Position numbers and translations under genes: made by a program. From the NCBI GenBank assembly GCA_030646295.1, contig JAUSND010000003.1, forward strand, positions 62,001-126,000: DNA of 64,000 nucleotides. The letters are read 5' to 3'. This document shows, one piece after another, positions 53,694-61,547 of this stretch. The notes under the pieces are model-generated. The model saw only the letters and a program-made list of their open reading frames with translations. It searched no databases and was not told where the DNA came from. How positions within the stretch are numbered: position 1 is the first letter of the stretch; every line of letters begins with the position of its first letter. The DNA comes from Moraxellaceae bacterium. GTDB taxonomy: Bacteria > Pseudomonadota > Gammaproteobacteria > Pseudomonadales > Moraxellaceae.

Positions 53694-54677
53694 ATGGCGT
53701 TCCTGCACGATGTGCTGATGATGGATGCGATGGGGGCTGCAGTCTGGCTGTGGCTGGTTTTCCTGTGCATCGTCATCACCATCCTGATTGTCGACCTGGG
53801 CATTCTCAACCGGGATCATCATGAAATCAGTGTGGCCAACAGCCTCTGGCTCTCCGCTGGTTATATGGGGGTTGCCCTGCTGTTCGGCCTGTGGATCGGT
53901 GTGCAGTCCGGCAGCGCCCGCGCCATGGAGTTTTTCACGGGGTATCTGATCGAGCAGTCGCTGTCGATGGATAACCTGTTTGTGATGGCGGTGATCTTTG
54001 CCTATTTTGGTGTGCCCCGCATGCACCAGCATCAGGTGCTGTTCTGGGGGATTCTGGGCGTAATCGTGTTTCGTGCCATCATGATTGGCCTGGGCGCTGC
54101 ACTGATCCACCGCTTTGAGTGGGTGCTGTACATATTCGGTTTTTTTCTTCTGATAACCGGCGCAAAGCTGCTGTTCAGTCGTGAAACAGGACAGCCTGAT
54201 CTGGATCAAAACCGGCTTGTCCAGTTTTTGCGGAGCAGGTTGCGCGTGACAGAACAGTTTCATGAGGGGCAGTTCTTTGTGCGGCTGTATGTGCCGGATC
54301 GTGGCAGGGAACTCTGGCATGCCACGCCGCTGTTTCTGGCGCTGGTGGTGATCGAGCTGGCTGATCTGGTGTTTGCCATCGACAGTGTGCCGGCGGTGTT
54401 TGCCGTGACCCAGGATATTTTCATTGTCTACACCTCGAACATTTTTGCGGTATTGGGGCTGCGCTCGCTCTACTTTGCCCTGGCCGCGTTGATCCACCGT
54501 TTTGTCTACATGAAGTACGCGCTGGCCATTGTGCTGGTGTTCATTGGCGGCAAGATTTTCCTGGTGAACATCATTGGCAAGATTCCCCCCGTGATTTCAC
54601 TGAGTGTCACGCTGGGCGTGTTGCTCGGGGGCATTTTGCTGTCCCTGCTGAAGACGCGGTCGAAAACCGGAGAGTAA
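53694..54677 (+). CDS. TerC family integral membrane protein (Alx-like)
   Basis: This is a 327-residue protein with about eight or nine membrane helices. The TerC hallmarks are EQSLSMDNLFV (~82-92) and ELADLVFAIDSVPAV (~225-239), both with acidic residues in the membrane that likely bind a metal ion. Alx-type relatives export manganese. The tellurite link of the name is historical. I looked for a yybP-ykoY manganese riboswitch in 53568-53693 and saw none; that gap holds nothing I can name. Confidence 0.88.
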   Translation: MAFLHDVLMMDAMGAAVWLWLVFLCIVITILIVDLGILNRDHHEISVANSLWLSAGYMGVALLFGLWIGVQSGSARAMEFFTGYLIEQSLSMDNLFVMAVIFAYFGVPRMHQHQVLFWGILGVIVFRAIMIGLGAALIHRFEWVLYIFGFFLLITGAKLLFSRETGQPDLDQNRLVQFLRSRLRVTEQFHEGQFFVRLYVPDRGRELWHATPLFLALVVIELADLVFAIDSVPAVFAVTQDIFIVYTSNIFAVLGLRSLYFALAALIHRFVYMKYALAIVLVFIGGKIFLVNIIGKIPPVISLSVTLGVLLGGILLSLLKTRSKTGE

Positions 54678-54694
54678 GCATCCGACCACTGGTG

Positions 54695-54723
54695 TTGCTT
54701 ATAGACGGTCGGTCTACTAGGAT
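54695..54723 (+). promoter_or_regulatory. Promoter of the TetR gene with operator in its spacer
   Basis: TTGCTT (54695-54700), a 17-bp spacer and TAGGAT (54718-54723) form a sigma-70 promoter. The spacer contains the palindrome TAGAC-GGTCG-GTCTA (54702-54716), so a bound repressor would block polymerase. The same half-sites occur upstream of the Old Yellow Enzyme gene. Confidence 0.7.
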
Positions 54724-54748
54724 TGCGGCATTGACCCTGGGCCTGACC

Positions 54749-55357
54749 ATGCGCAACGACACCCCCTACAAGGACACCCGCGAGCACTTGCTGGCTACTG
54801 GCGAAGCCATTATCCGGGGCAAGGGCTTTGCGGCGGTTGGTCTGGCCGAGATTCTGGCCGGGGCCGATGTGCCCAAGGGCTCGTTCTACCACTACTTCAA
54901 GTCCAAGGAAGCGTTTGGCGTGGACATGCTGGTGCGGTATTTCGAGCACTATGCCCGCCAGTTCGACAAGCTGACGTCGGGGCCGGCCGGCACGGCACGT
55001 GAGTGCCTGCTGGACTATTACCGGCGCTGGGCCAGCCATGAGGCAGGTAACTGCCAGCAAGCCTGCCTGGCCGTGAAGCTGTCTGGTGAGGTGTCGGACT
55101 TGTCCGAGCCCATGCGCGAGGCACTGGTGGCGGGCATGCGGCAGGGAGAGGCACGCCTGGCGGCAGCCATACGCAATGGCCAGGCCGATGGCTCGCTTGA
55201 CGCTGCGCTGGATGCGCCGGCCGTGGCAGCGGCGCTTTATACGCTGTGGGCAGGTGCGGAGTTGATGGCCAAGGTGCAGCGTTCGTCCGTGCCACTGCAA
55301 CAGGCGCTGAAGCAGACGGAGATGATGTTGCCGTCACCACCACCTGCGGCGCACTGA
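54749..55357 (+). CDS. TetR/AcrR family regulator (NemR-like)
   Basis: This is a 202-residue repressor-type protein. The N-terminal helix-turn-helix is typical of TetR (GKGFAAVGLAEILAGADVPKGSFYHYFKSKE, given here as GFAAVGLAEI...KGSFYHYFKSKE, ~25-58). The larger C-terminal ligand domain has Cys residues (NCQQACLAVKL) that could sense electrophiles, as in NemR. ATG 54749 is used because the family start lies here and the promoter's -10 is just upstream. Autoregulation is inferred from the operator in its promoter. The divergently spaced but co-directional Old Yellow Enzyme gene, 137 bases downstream, carries a matching operator, as in the nemR-nemA pair of E. coli. Confidence 0.88.
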   Translation: MRNDTPYKDTREHLLATGEAIIRGKGFAAVGLAEILAGADVPKGSFYHYFKSKEAFGVDMLVRYFEHYARQFDKLTSGPAGTARECLLDYYRRWASHEAGNCQQACLAVKLSGEVSDLSEPMREALVAGMRQGEARLAAAIRNGQADGSLDAALDAPAVAAALYTLWAGAELMAKVQRSSVPLQQALKQTEMMLPSPPPAAH

Positions 55358-55421
55358 GTAATCCGTAATGCAGGATACGGATCATTTTGCAGCTGAATAT
55401 TTCTACGCACGAACAGTAATC

Positions 55422-55443
55422 AATGGCACCAGCCATTTTTTTT
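55422..55443 (+). terminator. Rho-independent terminator after the TetR gene
   Basis: AATGGC (55422-55427) and GCCATT (55432-55437) with loop ACCA are followed by TTTTTT. It ends the regulator transcript before the next gene's operator. Confidence 0.75.
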
Positions 55444-55451
55444 AACCGCAA

Positions 55452-55472
55452 GACTAGACGATTGGTCTAGTC
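55452..55472. promoter_or_regulatory. Operator upstream of the Old Yellow Enzyme gene
   Basis: GACTAGAC (55452-55459) and GTCTAGTC (55465-55472) are perfect complements around GATTG. The core TAGAC-N5-GTCTA is the same as at 54702-54716. It lies 21 bases before the start codon. I cannot place a confident promoter here. Confidence 0.75.
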
Positions 55473-55493
55473 GGAATTCAGCAGGAGAGACAT

Positions 55494-56588
55494 ATGTCCG
55501 GCAAACTTTTCACCCCGGTAACCATGGGTGCTTTTACCCTGCCCAATCGAGTGCTCATGGCACCGCTGACGCGCATGCGCTCCAGTCAGCCGGGTGATGT
55601 ACCCAATGAACTGATGCAGGCCTATTACGTGCAGCGCGCCAGCGCCGGGATGATCATTGCCGAGGCCACGCAGATTTCGCCACAGGGCAAGGGTTACATG
55701 GATACACCCGGTATCTACAGTGCCGAGCAGGTGGTGGGCTGGAAAAAAATCACGCAGGCCGTGCATGAAGCCAATGGCCATATCTGCCTGCAGCTCTGGC
55801 ATGTCGGGCGTGTGTCACATCACTCGCTGCAGCCGGACCAGCAGTTGCCGGTGTCGGCCTCAGCCATCCCCTATGAAAACCGCACGACTGTGCGTGGCGA
55901 GGATGGCAAGGTCACCCGTGTGGCCTGTGATACCCCGCGCGCGCTGGAGCTGACCGAAATTCCCGGACTGATCGAGGACTACCGTCGTGCGACAGTGAAC
56001 GCACGCGAGGCGGGTTTCGACATGGTTGAAGTACATGCCGCCCATGGCTATCTGTTGCACCAGTTCCAGTCGGCCACCAGTAACCAGCGTACAGACGCTT
56101 ACGGCGGCTCACTGGAGAGCCGTGCACGCCTGACACTGGAGGTGCTCGATGCCGTGATTGGCGCATGGGATGCAGCGCATGTCGGCATCCGCATCTCGCC
56201 GCTGGGCATTTTCAACGGCCTGGATGATCGTGACGGCCTGGACATGGGGCTGTACCTGGCCGAGCAGTTTGCCCTGCGCGGTATTGGTTACCTGCACCTG
56301 TCCGAGCCGGACTGGGCCGGTGGTCCGGCACTGAACGAGGAGTTCCGTCTCGCCCTGCGTGCCCGCTTCCCCGGCATCATCATTGCGGCAGGCAGTTACT
56401 CGGTGGAGAAGGCCGAAGGGTTGCTGGAAAAGGGGCTGATTGATGCTGCGGCATTCGGTCGTCCGTTCATTGCCAATCCGGATCTGCCGCAGCGCCTGCA
56501 CAAGGGGGCCGAGCTTAACGCGGTCAATGCAGCCACCCTCTATGGTGGTGGTGCCGAGGGTTATACAGATTATCCTGCGCTTGCCTGA
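55494..56588 (+). CDS. nemA: N-ethylmaleimide reductase / Old Yellow Enzyme
   Basis: This FMN-dependent ene-reductase of 364 residues reduces activated double bonds and nitro compounds such as N-ethylmaleimide and nitrate esters, and so detoxifies electrophiles. Features are [20 protein letters not shown] at the start, QLWHVGR, the substrate/FMN histidines in [14 protein letters not shown], and the FMN-phosphate region [11 protein letters not shown] with [19 protein letters not shown] precedes ATG 55494. Control by the upstream TetR protein is inferred from the shared operator. A terminator follows. Confidence 0.93.
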   Translation: MSGKLFTPVTMGAFTLPNRVLMAPLTRMRSSQPGDVPNELMQAYYVQRASAGMIIAEATQISPQGKGYMDTPGIYSAEQVVGWKKITQAVHEANGHICLQLWHVGRVSHHSLQPDQQLPVSASAIPYENRTTVRGEDGKVTRVACDTPRALELTEIPGLIEDYRRATVNAREAGFDMVEVHAAHGYLLHQFQSATSNQRTDAYGGSLESRARLTLEVLDAVIGAWDAAHVGIRISPLGIFNGLDDRDGLDMGLYLAEQFALRGIGYLHLSEPDWAGGPALNEEFRLALRARFPGIIIAAGSYSVEKAEGLLEKGLIDAAAFGRPFIANPDLPQRLHKGAELNAVNAATLYGGGAEGYTDYPALA

Positions 56589-56610
56589 ACGCTTGCCCGA
56601 ATGAACAGGG

Positions 56611-56636
56611 AAACCGGCCGCCATGGCCGGTTTTTT
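56611..56636 (+). terminator. Rho-independent terminator after nemA
   Basis: AAACCGGCC (56611-56619) and GGCCGGTTT (56625-56633) with loop GCCAT, then a T-run to 56636. It lies 22 bases past the nemA stop codon. Confidence 0.9.
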
Positions 56637-56806
56637 CTTGCCCGCCGTGATGCTTCGCCGGTCATGATCATAGCCATGCGCCGGGCTTATTGCCTGAAGG
56701 GCAGTGATGTGGCCCCCATGGCCAATGCATGAGCCTGCATCGTCCTTGTCGCCGGCCGTTGCTTTTGGGAGTCTTGCATCACTACAACAAGACCCTTGCG
56801 GCCCTT

Positions 56807-58210
56807 ATGAAACGTCTCCCTGTCTATGATGCGCTGGTCATCGGCGCAGGCATCAGCGGTTCCAATATTGCCTCGCGCCTGCAGGCGGCCGGCATGAAGT
56901 GCCTGCTGCTCGAAGCCGGCCACTGGTTCAATCGCCATACCTATCCGCGCAATGAGCGCGACAGCAACGCCAGCCTGTTCTGGGGGGGCGGCATGGAGCT
57001 GAATACCTCCACGACCATGGCCATCCTGCGCCCGAAAGTGGTGGGTGGCGGCTCCGTCGTGAACCAGGCTTTGCTGGATGAATTTGACGGGAGTGCATTC
57101 GACAGCTGGCGCGCGCAGTCCGGCATCGACTTTCTGCGACCGGAGGTTTTTGCGCCGGTCTATGAGCAGATCAGGAAAGACATTCCCAACGAGAAACTGG
57201 ATCACGCCTTTGATAATGGCAACGCCCGCATCTTTCGTGAGGGGCTGACGGCCTGCGGTTATGAAACAACCAGCCTGACGCGCGCACAGCGAGGCTGCCG
57301 GTTTGAGGAAGGCAACGACTGTATCGAGTGTCTTGGCGGCTGCCGTCTGGACAGCAAGCAGAGTACTCCCGTTGCTGTACTGCCAAAGGGCTTTGAACAT
57401 GGCCTGCAACTTCTGGCGGATTGTGAGGTGACGCAGATTGTGCCGGGTCGGGATGTGCAGCGTGTGTATGCGCAGCATCCGGCGTACGGCGCCCTGCGGT
57501 TTGAAGCAAAACGGATTGTGCTGGCCTCGGGTGCGATCGGGAATTCAAAACTGTTGCTTGGTTCTGCCGGTTTTTCAGAAAAGCTGCCGATGCTGGGCCA
57601 GAATTTCTGGACGCATCCGCAGTACATGATGTTCGGTGTTTATGACAAACCGGTGCAGGCATGGAAGGGGCCGATGCAGTCATGGAAGACATCCGATCCG
57701 CGTTTCCGTGCCAAGGGCTTCAAGCTTGAGAACGTCTTTGCGCCGCCCGTAGCCGTGTCCATGCTGTTACCAGCACTTGGTCGGGAGCTGGCGCGGGACA
57801 TGCGCAAGCTCGACAGCCTGGCCTCGATTGAAGTGGCGGTGCGCGATGTGACGCCAGGCCGGATCACACGCGCGGCCAACGGTGGTGTGACAATTTACAA
57901 AGAGCTTGGCGAGGAAGAAAGGCTGCGTGTTGATGCCGGCAAGGACATCATCCGTGAAACCTTCGCCAGCACCGGCGCAAAACGTGTCATTGATGGCAAG
58001 TTCGGCATTGGCCTGCATCTGATGGGCGGCCTTTGCCTCAACCAGAATGCAAGCGGTGGCTGCATTGCACCGGATTTTCGTCTGCATGATTTTCCCGGCA
58101 TCTGGTGTGCCGACTCGTCCAGCTTTCCGACCGCTCCCGGTATCAATCCGTCGCTGACCATCATGGCGCTGGCCCGACTGGCGACCACAAGCATCCTGGA
58201 GTCCGCATGA
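56807..58210 (+). CDS. GMC-family FAD-dependent alcohol oxidoreductase
   Basis: This is a flavoprotein of 467 residues. The FAD motif is ALVIGAGISGSNIASRL at the N-terminus, VVGGGSVVNQALL is a GMC signature, and the C-terminal flavin-capping region reads IGLHLMGGLC ... DSSSFPTAPGINPSLTIMALA. A cysteine cluster in GNDCIECLGGC, with an earlier Cys in RGCRFEE, resembles that of long-chain fatty-alcohol oxidases. ATG 56807 is used; the longer frame adds 26 residues before the fold. Its stop codon overlaps the next start (ATGA). The next product pairs a small domain with an aldehyde dehydrogenase, suggesting alcohol to aldehyde to acid. Chain length of the substrate is not readable. Confidence 0.83.
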   Translation: MKRLPVYDALVIGAGISGSNIASRLQAAGMKCLLLEAGHWFNRHTYPRNERDSNASLFWGGGMELNTSTTMAILRPKVVGGGSVVNQALLDEFDGSAFDSWRAQSGIDFLRPEVFAPVYEQIRKDIPNEKLDHAFDNGNARIFREGLTACGYETTSLTRAQRGCRFEEGNDCIECLGGCRLDSKQSTPVAVLPKGFEHGLQLLADCEVTQIVPGRDVQRVYAQHPAYGALRFEAKRIVLASGAIGNSKLLLGSAGFSEKLPMLGQNFWTHPQYMMFGVYDKPVQAWKGPMQSWKTSDPRFRAKGFKLENVFAPPVAVSMLLPALGRELARDMRKLDSLASIEVAVRDVTPGRITRAANGGVTIYKELGEEERLRVDAGKDIIRETFASTGAKRVIDGKFGIGLHLMGGLCLNQNASGGCIAPDFRLHDFPGIWCADSSSFPTAPGINPSLTIMALARLATTSILESA

Positions 58211-60162
58211 ACGCCACGCGTTACCTGACCGCACGTGAAGTGTCGGCGCTGAACCGTCTGGGCGACATCCTGTGCCCCGGTGATGAGGTGCTGCCGACGT
58301 TTTCTGCCACTGGTGCCGTCGCCCGCTTTGATGACATGGCGGATTACATGGTGGTGTCGGATCGCGAGGATTTGAAACTGCTGCTGACCGTATTTTCATT
58401 CATGCCGTCGTTCATGATCCGCCTTCTGCTGGTGCTGTTTGGCAGCATGGAGCGCCTGCCGGCCGCGCCAGGATCACTGGGCCGGCTGGTGATGTTCGGA
58501 CTCAAGGGCGTAGTGACGACCCTGTATTACGGTTTTGCCGACAATGATGGCAAAAGCGGAGAGCGCGTGAGGCAGACACTGGGATGGGATGCCGCCATCC
58601 GTTCGCCAATTTCCCACCATGATGATCTGGTCAGTCCCGAGGAAGTGAATCCCATGAATCAGGCCGTACAGGCTGCGCCCGTGGATGCGGCGGCAGTGTT
58701 TTCCCGTGTGCATCAGGCACAGCCGGCATTGCGCGCCCTCAGTGTGCGTGAGCGTCTGGCATATGTGCAGCGGCTCAATGACCTGGTGCGTGACGAGCGT
58801 GAGGCGATCATTTCACGTGTTCAGTCCGAGACCGGAAAATCCCGCACGGATGCCCTGATATCAGAAATATTCCCGCTGCTGGAACACTTTGAATTTCTGC
58901 TCAAGTACGCCGAAAAAGCACTGGCGGATGAGACGGTACCTACGCCGCTGGCGATGATGGGCAAGAAGTCGAAAATATTCTACGAACCGATGGGCACGAT
59001 TCTGGTGATCTCGCCTTGGAATTATCCGCTGTATCAGGCGCTCACACCCATTACGGTGGCGCTGGTAACAGGTAATACCGTGGTCTACAAACCATCCGAA
59101 ATCACTCCACTGGAAGGGCTGGTGGAATCGTTGCTGGAGCGTGCCGGCGTGCCGGAAGACTGGGTGCAGATTGTGTATGGCGCCGGTGATGTGGGCAGCC
59201 AGCTGATTGACCAGCGTCCGGACAAGATTTTCTTTACCGGCTCGGTAGCCACCGGCAAGAAAATCATGGCCCAGGCCAGCCAGCAGCTGGTTCCGGTAGA
59301 GCTGGAGCTGGGCGGCAAGGACCCCATGCTGGTGTTTGATGACGTCAATGTTGAGCGTGCCGTGCAGGGTGCCCTGTGGGGGACGCTGACCAACACTGGC
59401 CAGAGTTGTACCAGTGTCGAACGTCTCTATGTGCAGCGCGGTATCTATAATGATTTCCGGGATCGTCTCGTGGCGGCAGCACGCCAGATAACGCTGGGAG
59501 TGGACAGGGATGGCAATGCCGACATGGGCCGCATGACCAGCCCGCGCCAGGTTGCCATCGTCAGTGATCTGGTCAGTGATGCAAAAGCGCAGGGTGCCAC
59601 GCTGCTGTGTGGCAGCGAGTGGGATGGCAGAAGCGACTTCATTCCGCCCATCATCGTCGAAGGTTCTACGCATGCCATGCGTATCAATCAGGAAGAGCTG
59701 TTCGGGCCGGTAGTGACGATTTTCCCGTTTGATACCGAGGAGGAAGCGATTCGTTTTGCCAATGATTCGACCTTCGGGTTGTCCGCCAGTGTCTGGTCGG
59801 CAGACAAGGCACGTGCCGAACGGGTTGCAAGGGCGCTGGTGACGGGTAATGTCTCGATCAACAATGTGATGCTGTCGGAGGGCAACCATGCATTGCCATT
59901 CGGTGGTGTGAAAGACTCCGGCATTGGTCGCTACAAAGGGGTGCATGGCCTGCGCGGCTTCTGCAACCAGAAGTCGGTGCTGATTGATGGCAACAGCAAG
60001 AAGATAGAGGCCAACTGGTATCCCTATACGGCGAAGAAATACGGTCTTTTCGGGCAGCTGACACAGGCGCTGTTCAGCCACGGCCCCATGGCGCTGGTGA
60101 AGTTTGCCCTCAGCGGCATGTCGCTGGAAGGCTATAGCCAGAAAGCAAAACGCGGTGAATAA
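58207..60162 (+). CDS. Oxidoreductase small-subunit-like domain fused to aldehyde dehydrogenase
   Basis: This is one open frame of 651 residues. Residues 1-~148 begin YLTAREVSALNRLGDILCPG, like gluconate 2-dehydrogenase subunit-3 or fatty-alcohol-oxidase N-terminal domains, with a hydrophobic stretch (FMPSFMIRLLLVLFG). Residues ~150-651 are a full aldehyde dehydrogenase (coniferyl/fatty aldehyde type) with PWNYPL, VELELGGKDPM, catalytic Cys in NTGQSCTS and EELFGPV. The first ATG overlaps the GMC stop codon. A second ATG at 58654, exactly at the domain border, has GAGGAAG 8 bases upstream, so a separate dehydrogenase could also be made. Fusion is read directly from the frame; a coupled alcohol-to-acid route is inferred. 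Confidence 0.8.
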   Translation: MNATRYLTAREVSALNRLGDILCPGDEVLPTFSATGAVARFDDMADYMVVSDREDLKLLLTVFSFMPSFMIRLLLVLFGSMERLPAAPGSLGRLVMFGLKGVVTTLYYGFADNDGKSGERVRQTLGWDAAIRSPISHHDDLVSPEEVNPMNQAVQAAPVDAAAVFSRVHQAQPALRALSVRERLAYVQRLNDLVRDEREAIISRVQSETGKSRTDALISEIFPLLEHFEFLLKYAEKALADETVPTPLAMMGKKSKIFYEPMGTILVISPWNYPLYQALTPITVALVTGNTVVYKPSEITPLEGLVESLLERAGVPEDWVQIVYGAGDVGSQLIDQRPDKIFFTGSVATGKKIMAQASQQLVPVELELGGKDPMLVFDDVNVERAVQGALWGTLTNTGQSCTSVERLYVQRGIYNDFRDRLVAAARQITLGVDRDGNADMGRMTSPRQVAIVSDLVSDAKAQGATLLCGSEWDGRSDFIPPIIVEGSTHAMRINQEELFGPVVTIFPFDTEEEAIRFANDSTFGLSASVWSADKARAERVARALVTGNVSINNVMLSEGNHALPFGGVKDSGIGRYKGVHGLRGFCNQKSVLIDGNSKKIEANWYPYTAKKYGLFGQLTQALFSHGPMALVKFALSGMSLEGYSQKAKRGE

Positions 60163-60230
60163 ACACCTGCTGCTGGCTAATTGCTGCAGTCAGGAGCAGG
60201 ATCACGCAAGACAAGAGATTGACTGATTTT

Positions 60231-61424
60231 ATGGCTGCGCCAACCTACCCACGATACAAGTCATTACTCGCCAACGAGCGCCTGCCAGCGGCATTTGTTG
60301 ATCTGGACGCGCTGGAGGCGAATGCCCGTCTCATGCTTGAGTCGGGCGGATCGTTGCCCATCCGGGTTGCCTCCAAGTCGGTGCGCAGTGTGGCGATGCT
60401 CAGGCATGTGTTTTCGCTGAGCGACCGCTTTCAGGGGCTGCTTTGTTTCAGCGCGGAAGAAGCAGTCTTCCTTGCCGGTGAGGGCTTTGATGATCTGGTC
60501 GTGGCCTATCCAACGGTGCAGGAGGCTGCTGTACGTGCCGTATGCGAGTGCGTTCAGAAAGGCACCCGCATCAGCCTCATGATCGACAGCCCGGCACACA
60601 TCGACAAGCTTGCCGCAATTGCACGTGACTATTACCAGCCTCTGCCGGTTGTCATGGATATCGATATGGCATCGGACTTTCCGGGGCTGCATTTTGGCGT
60701 CTGGCGTTCACCGGTGCGTAGCAAGGAGGCGGTACTGGGTTTGTGGAAGCTGATCCGGCAGTATCCGCAACTGGTGCTGGATGGCGTGATGGGGTACGAA
60801 GCGCAACTGGCTGGCGTGGGTGATGCCGTGCCAGGTCACGCGGTGAAGAATGCAGTCATCCGTTTTCTCAAAAGCCTGTCGGCCCCGGAGGTGTTTGCCC
60901 GTCGCGCCATGCTGGTGGATGCCTTGCGCCGCGAGAATGCCGAACTGCGTTTTGTGAATGCCGGTGGTACCGGCAGCCTGCGTGAAAGTATTACCGACAG
61001 CAGCATTACGGAGTTGGCCGCCGGCTCGGGATTTTATTGTCCTACCCTGTTTGATAATTACCGGGGCCTGCGATTACAGGCAGCGGCATTCTTTGCGCTG
61101 GAGGTGTCGCGCATTTCATCCCCCGGGCGCGTGACCTGTCTGGGGGGCGGTTATGTGGCTTCCGGCGCCGCCGGCATGGAGAAATTGCCCCAGCCTTATC
61201 TGCCGTTTGGCCTCAGCCTGGACAGTAACGAGGGCACTGGCGAGGTGCAGACACCGCTACGGGTACCCTCGGACATCAAGCTGAAAGTGGGCGAGCCGGT
61301 GATTTTCAGGCATGCCAAGGCGGGTGAATTGTGCGAGCGTTTTAATGAGTTGCTGCTGGTGCGGGGCACTACGATTGAAGCCCGTGTGCCTACCTATCGA
61401 GGACAGGGGCAGTGTTTCGTTTGA
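60231..61424 (+). CDS. PLP fold-type III enzyme (alanine racemase/D-serine dehydratase-like)
   Basis: This is a 397-residue protein with an alanine-racemase-type TIM barrel. The PLP lysine is in IRVASKSVRS (~44-53), and VVMDIDMAS, the glycine-rich phosphate region VNAGGTGSLRES and the C-terminal metal-site region (TCLGGGYVASG, then IFRHAKAGELCERFN) resemble the D-threonine aldolase/D-serine dehydratase group. It may dehydrate or cleave a D-hydroxy amino acid, or racemise an amino acid. ATG 60231 is used; TTG 60219 is in frame. It follows the fused dehydrogenase by 68 bases in the same direction and may share its transcript. What links the three is unknown. Confidence 0.8.
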   Translation: MAAPTYPRYKSLLANERLPAAFVDLDALEANARLMLESGGSLPIRVASKSVRSVAMLRHVFSLSDRFQGLLCFSAEEAVFLAGEGFDDLVVAYPTVQEAAVRAVCECVQKGTRISLMIDSPAHIDKLAAIARDYYQPLPVVMDIDMASDFPGLHFGVWRSPVRSKEAVLGLWKLIRQYPQLVLDGVMGYEAQLAGVGDAVPGHAVKNAVIRFLKSLSAPEVFARRAMLVDALRRENAELRFVNAGGTGSLRESITDSSITELAAGSGFYCPTLFDNYRGLRLQAAAFFALEVSRISSPGRVTCLGGGYVASGAAGMEKLPQPYLPFGLSLDSNEGTGEVQTPLRVPSDIKLKVGEPVIFRHAKAGELCERFNELLLVRGTTIEARVPTYRGQGQCFV

Positions 61425-61504
61425 TCATGGTTTTTGACATGATTTTTGAGCAGGAGGCTTTCAACAAGCTTTTTGAACAAGCGCCTTGGAAATGGCCGTG
61501 TCAT

Positions 61505-61531
61505 GAAAAAGCCCGCATTGCGGGCTTTTTT
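61505..61531. terminator. Bidirectional Rho-independent terminator
   Basis: GAAAAAGCCCGC (61505-61516) and GCGGGCTTTTT (61520-61530) with loop ATT, between the convergent PLP-enzyme and cyclase genes. The stem arm repeats that at 26587 and 42090. Confidence 0.9.
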
Positions 61532-61547
61532 GTTTTCAGGTCTCGGC

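Noticed and set aside
58861..60081. Minus-strand frame of 406 codons opposite the aldehyde dehydrogenase
   Set aside because: Antisense to a conserved enzyme; no ribosome site and no family.
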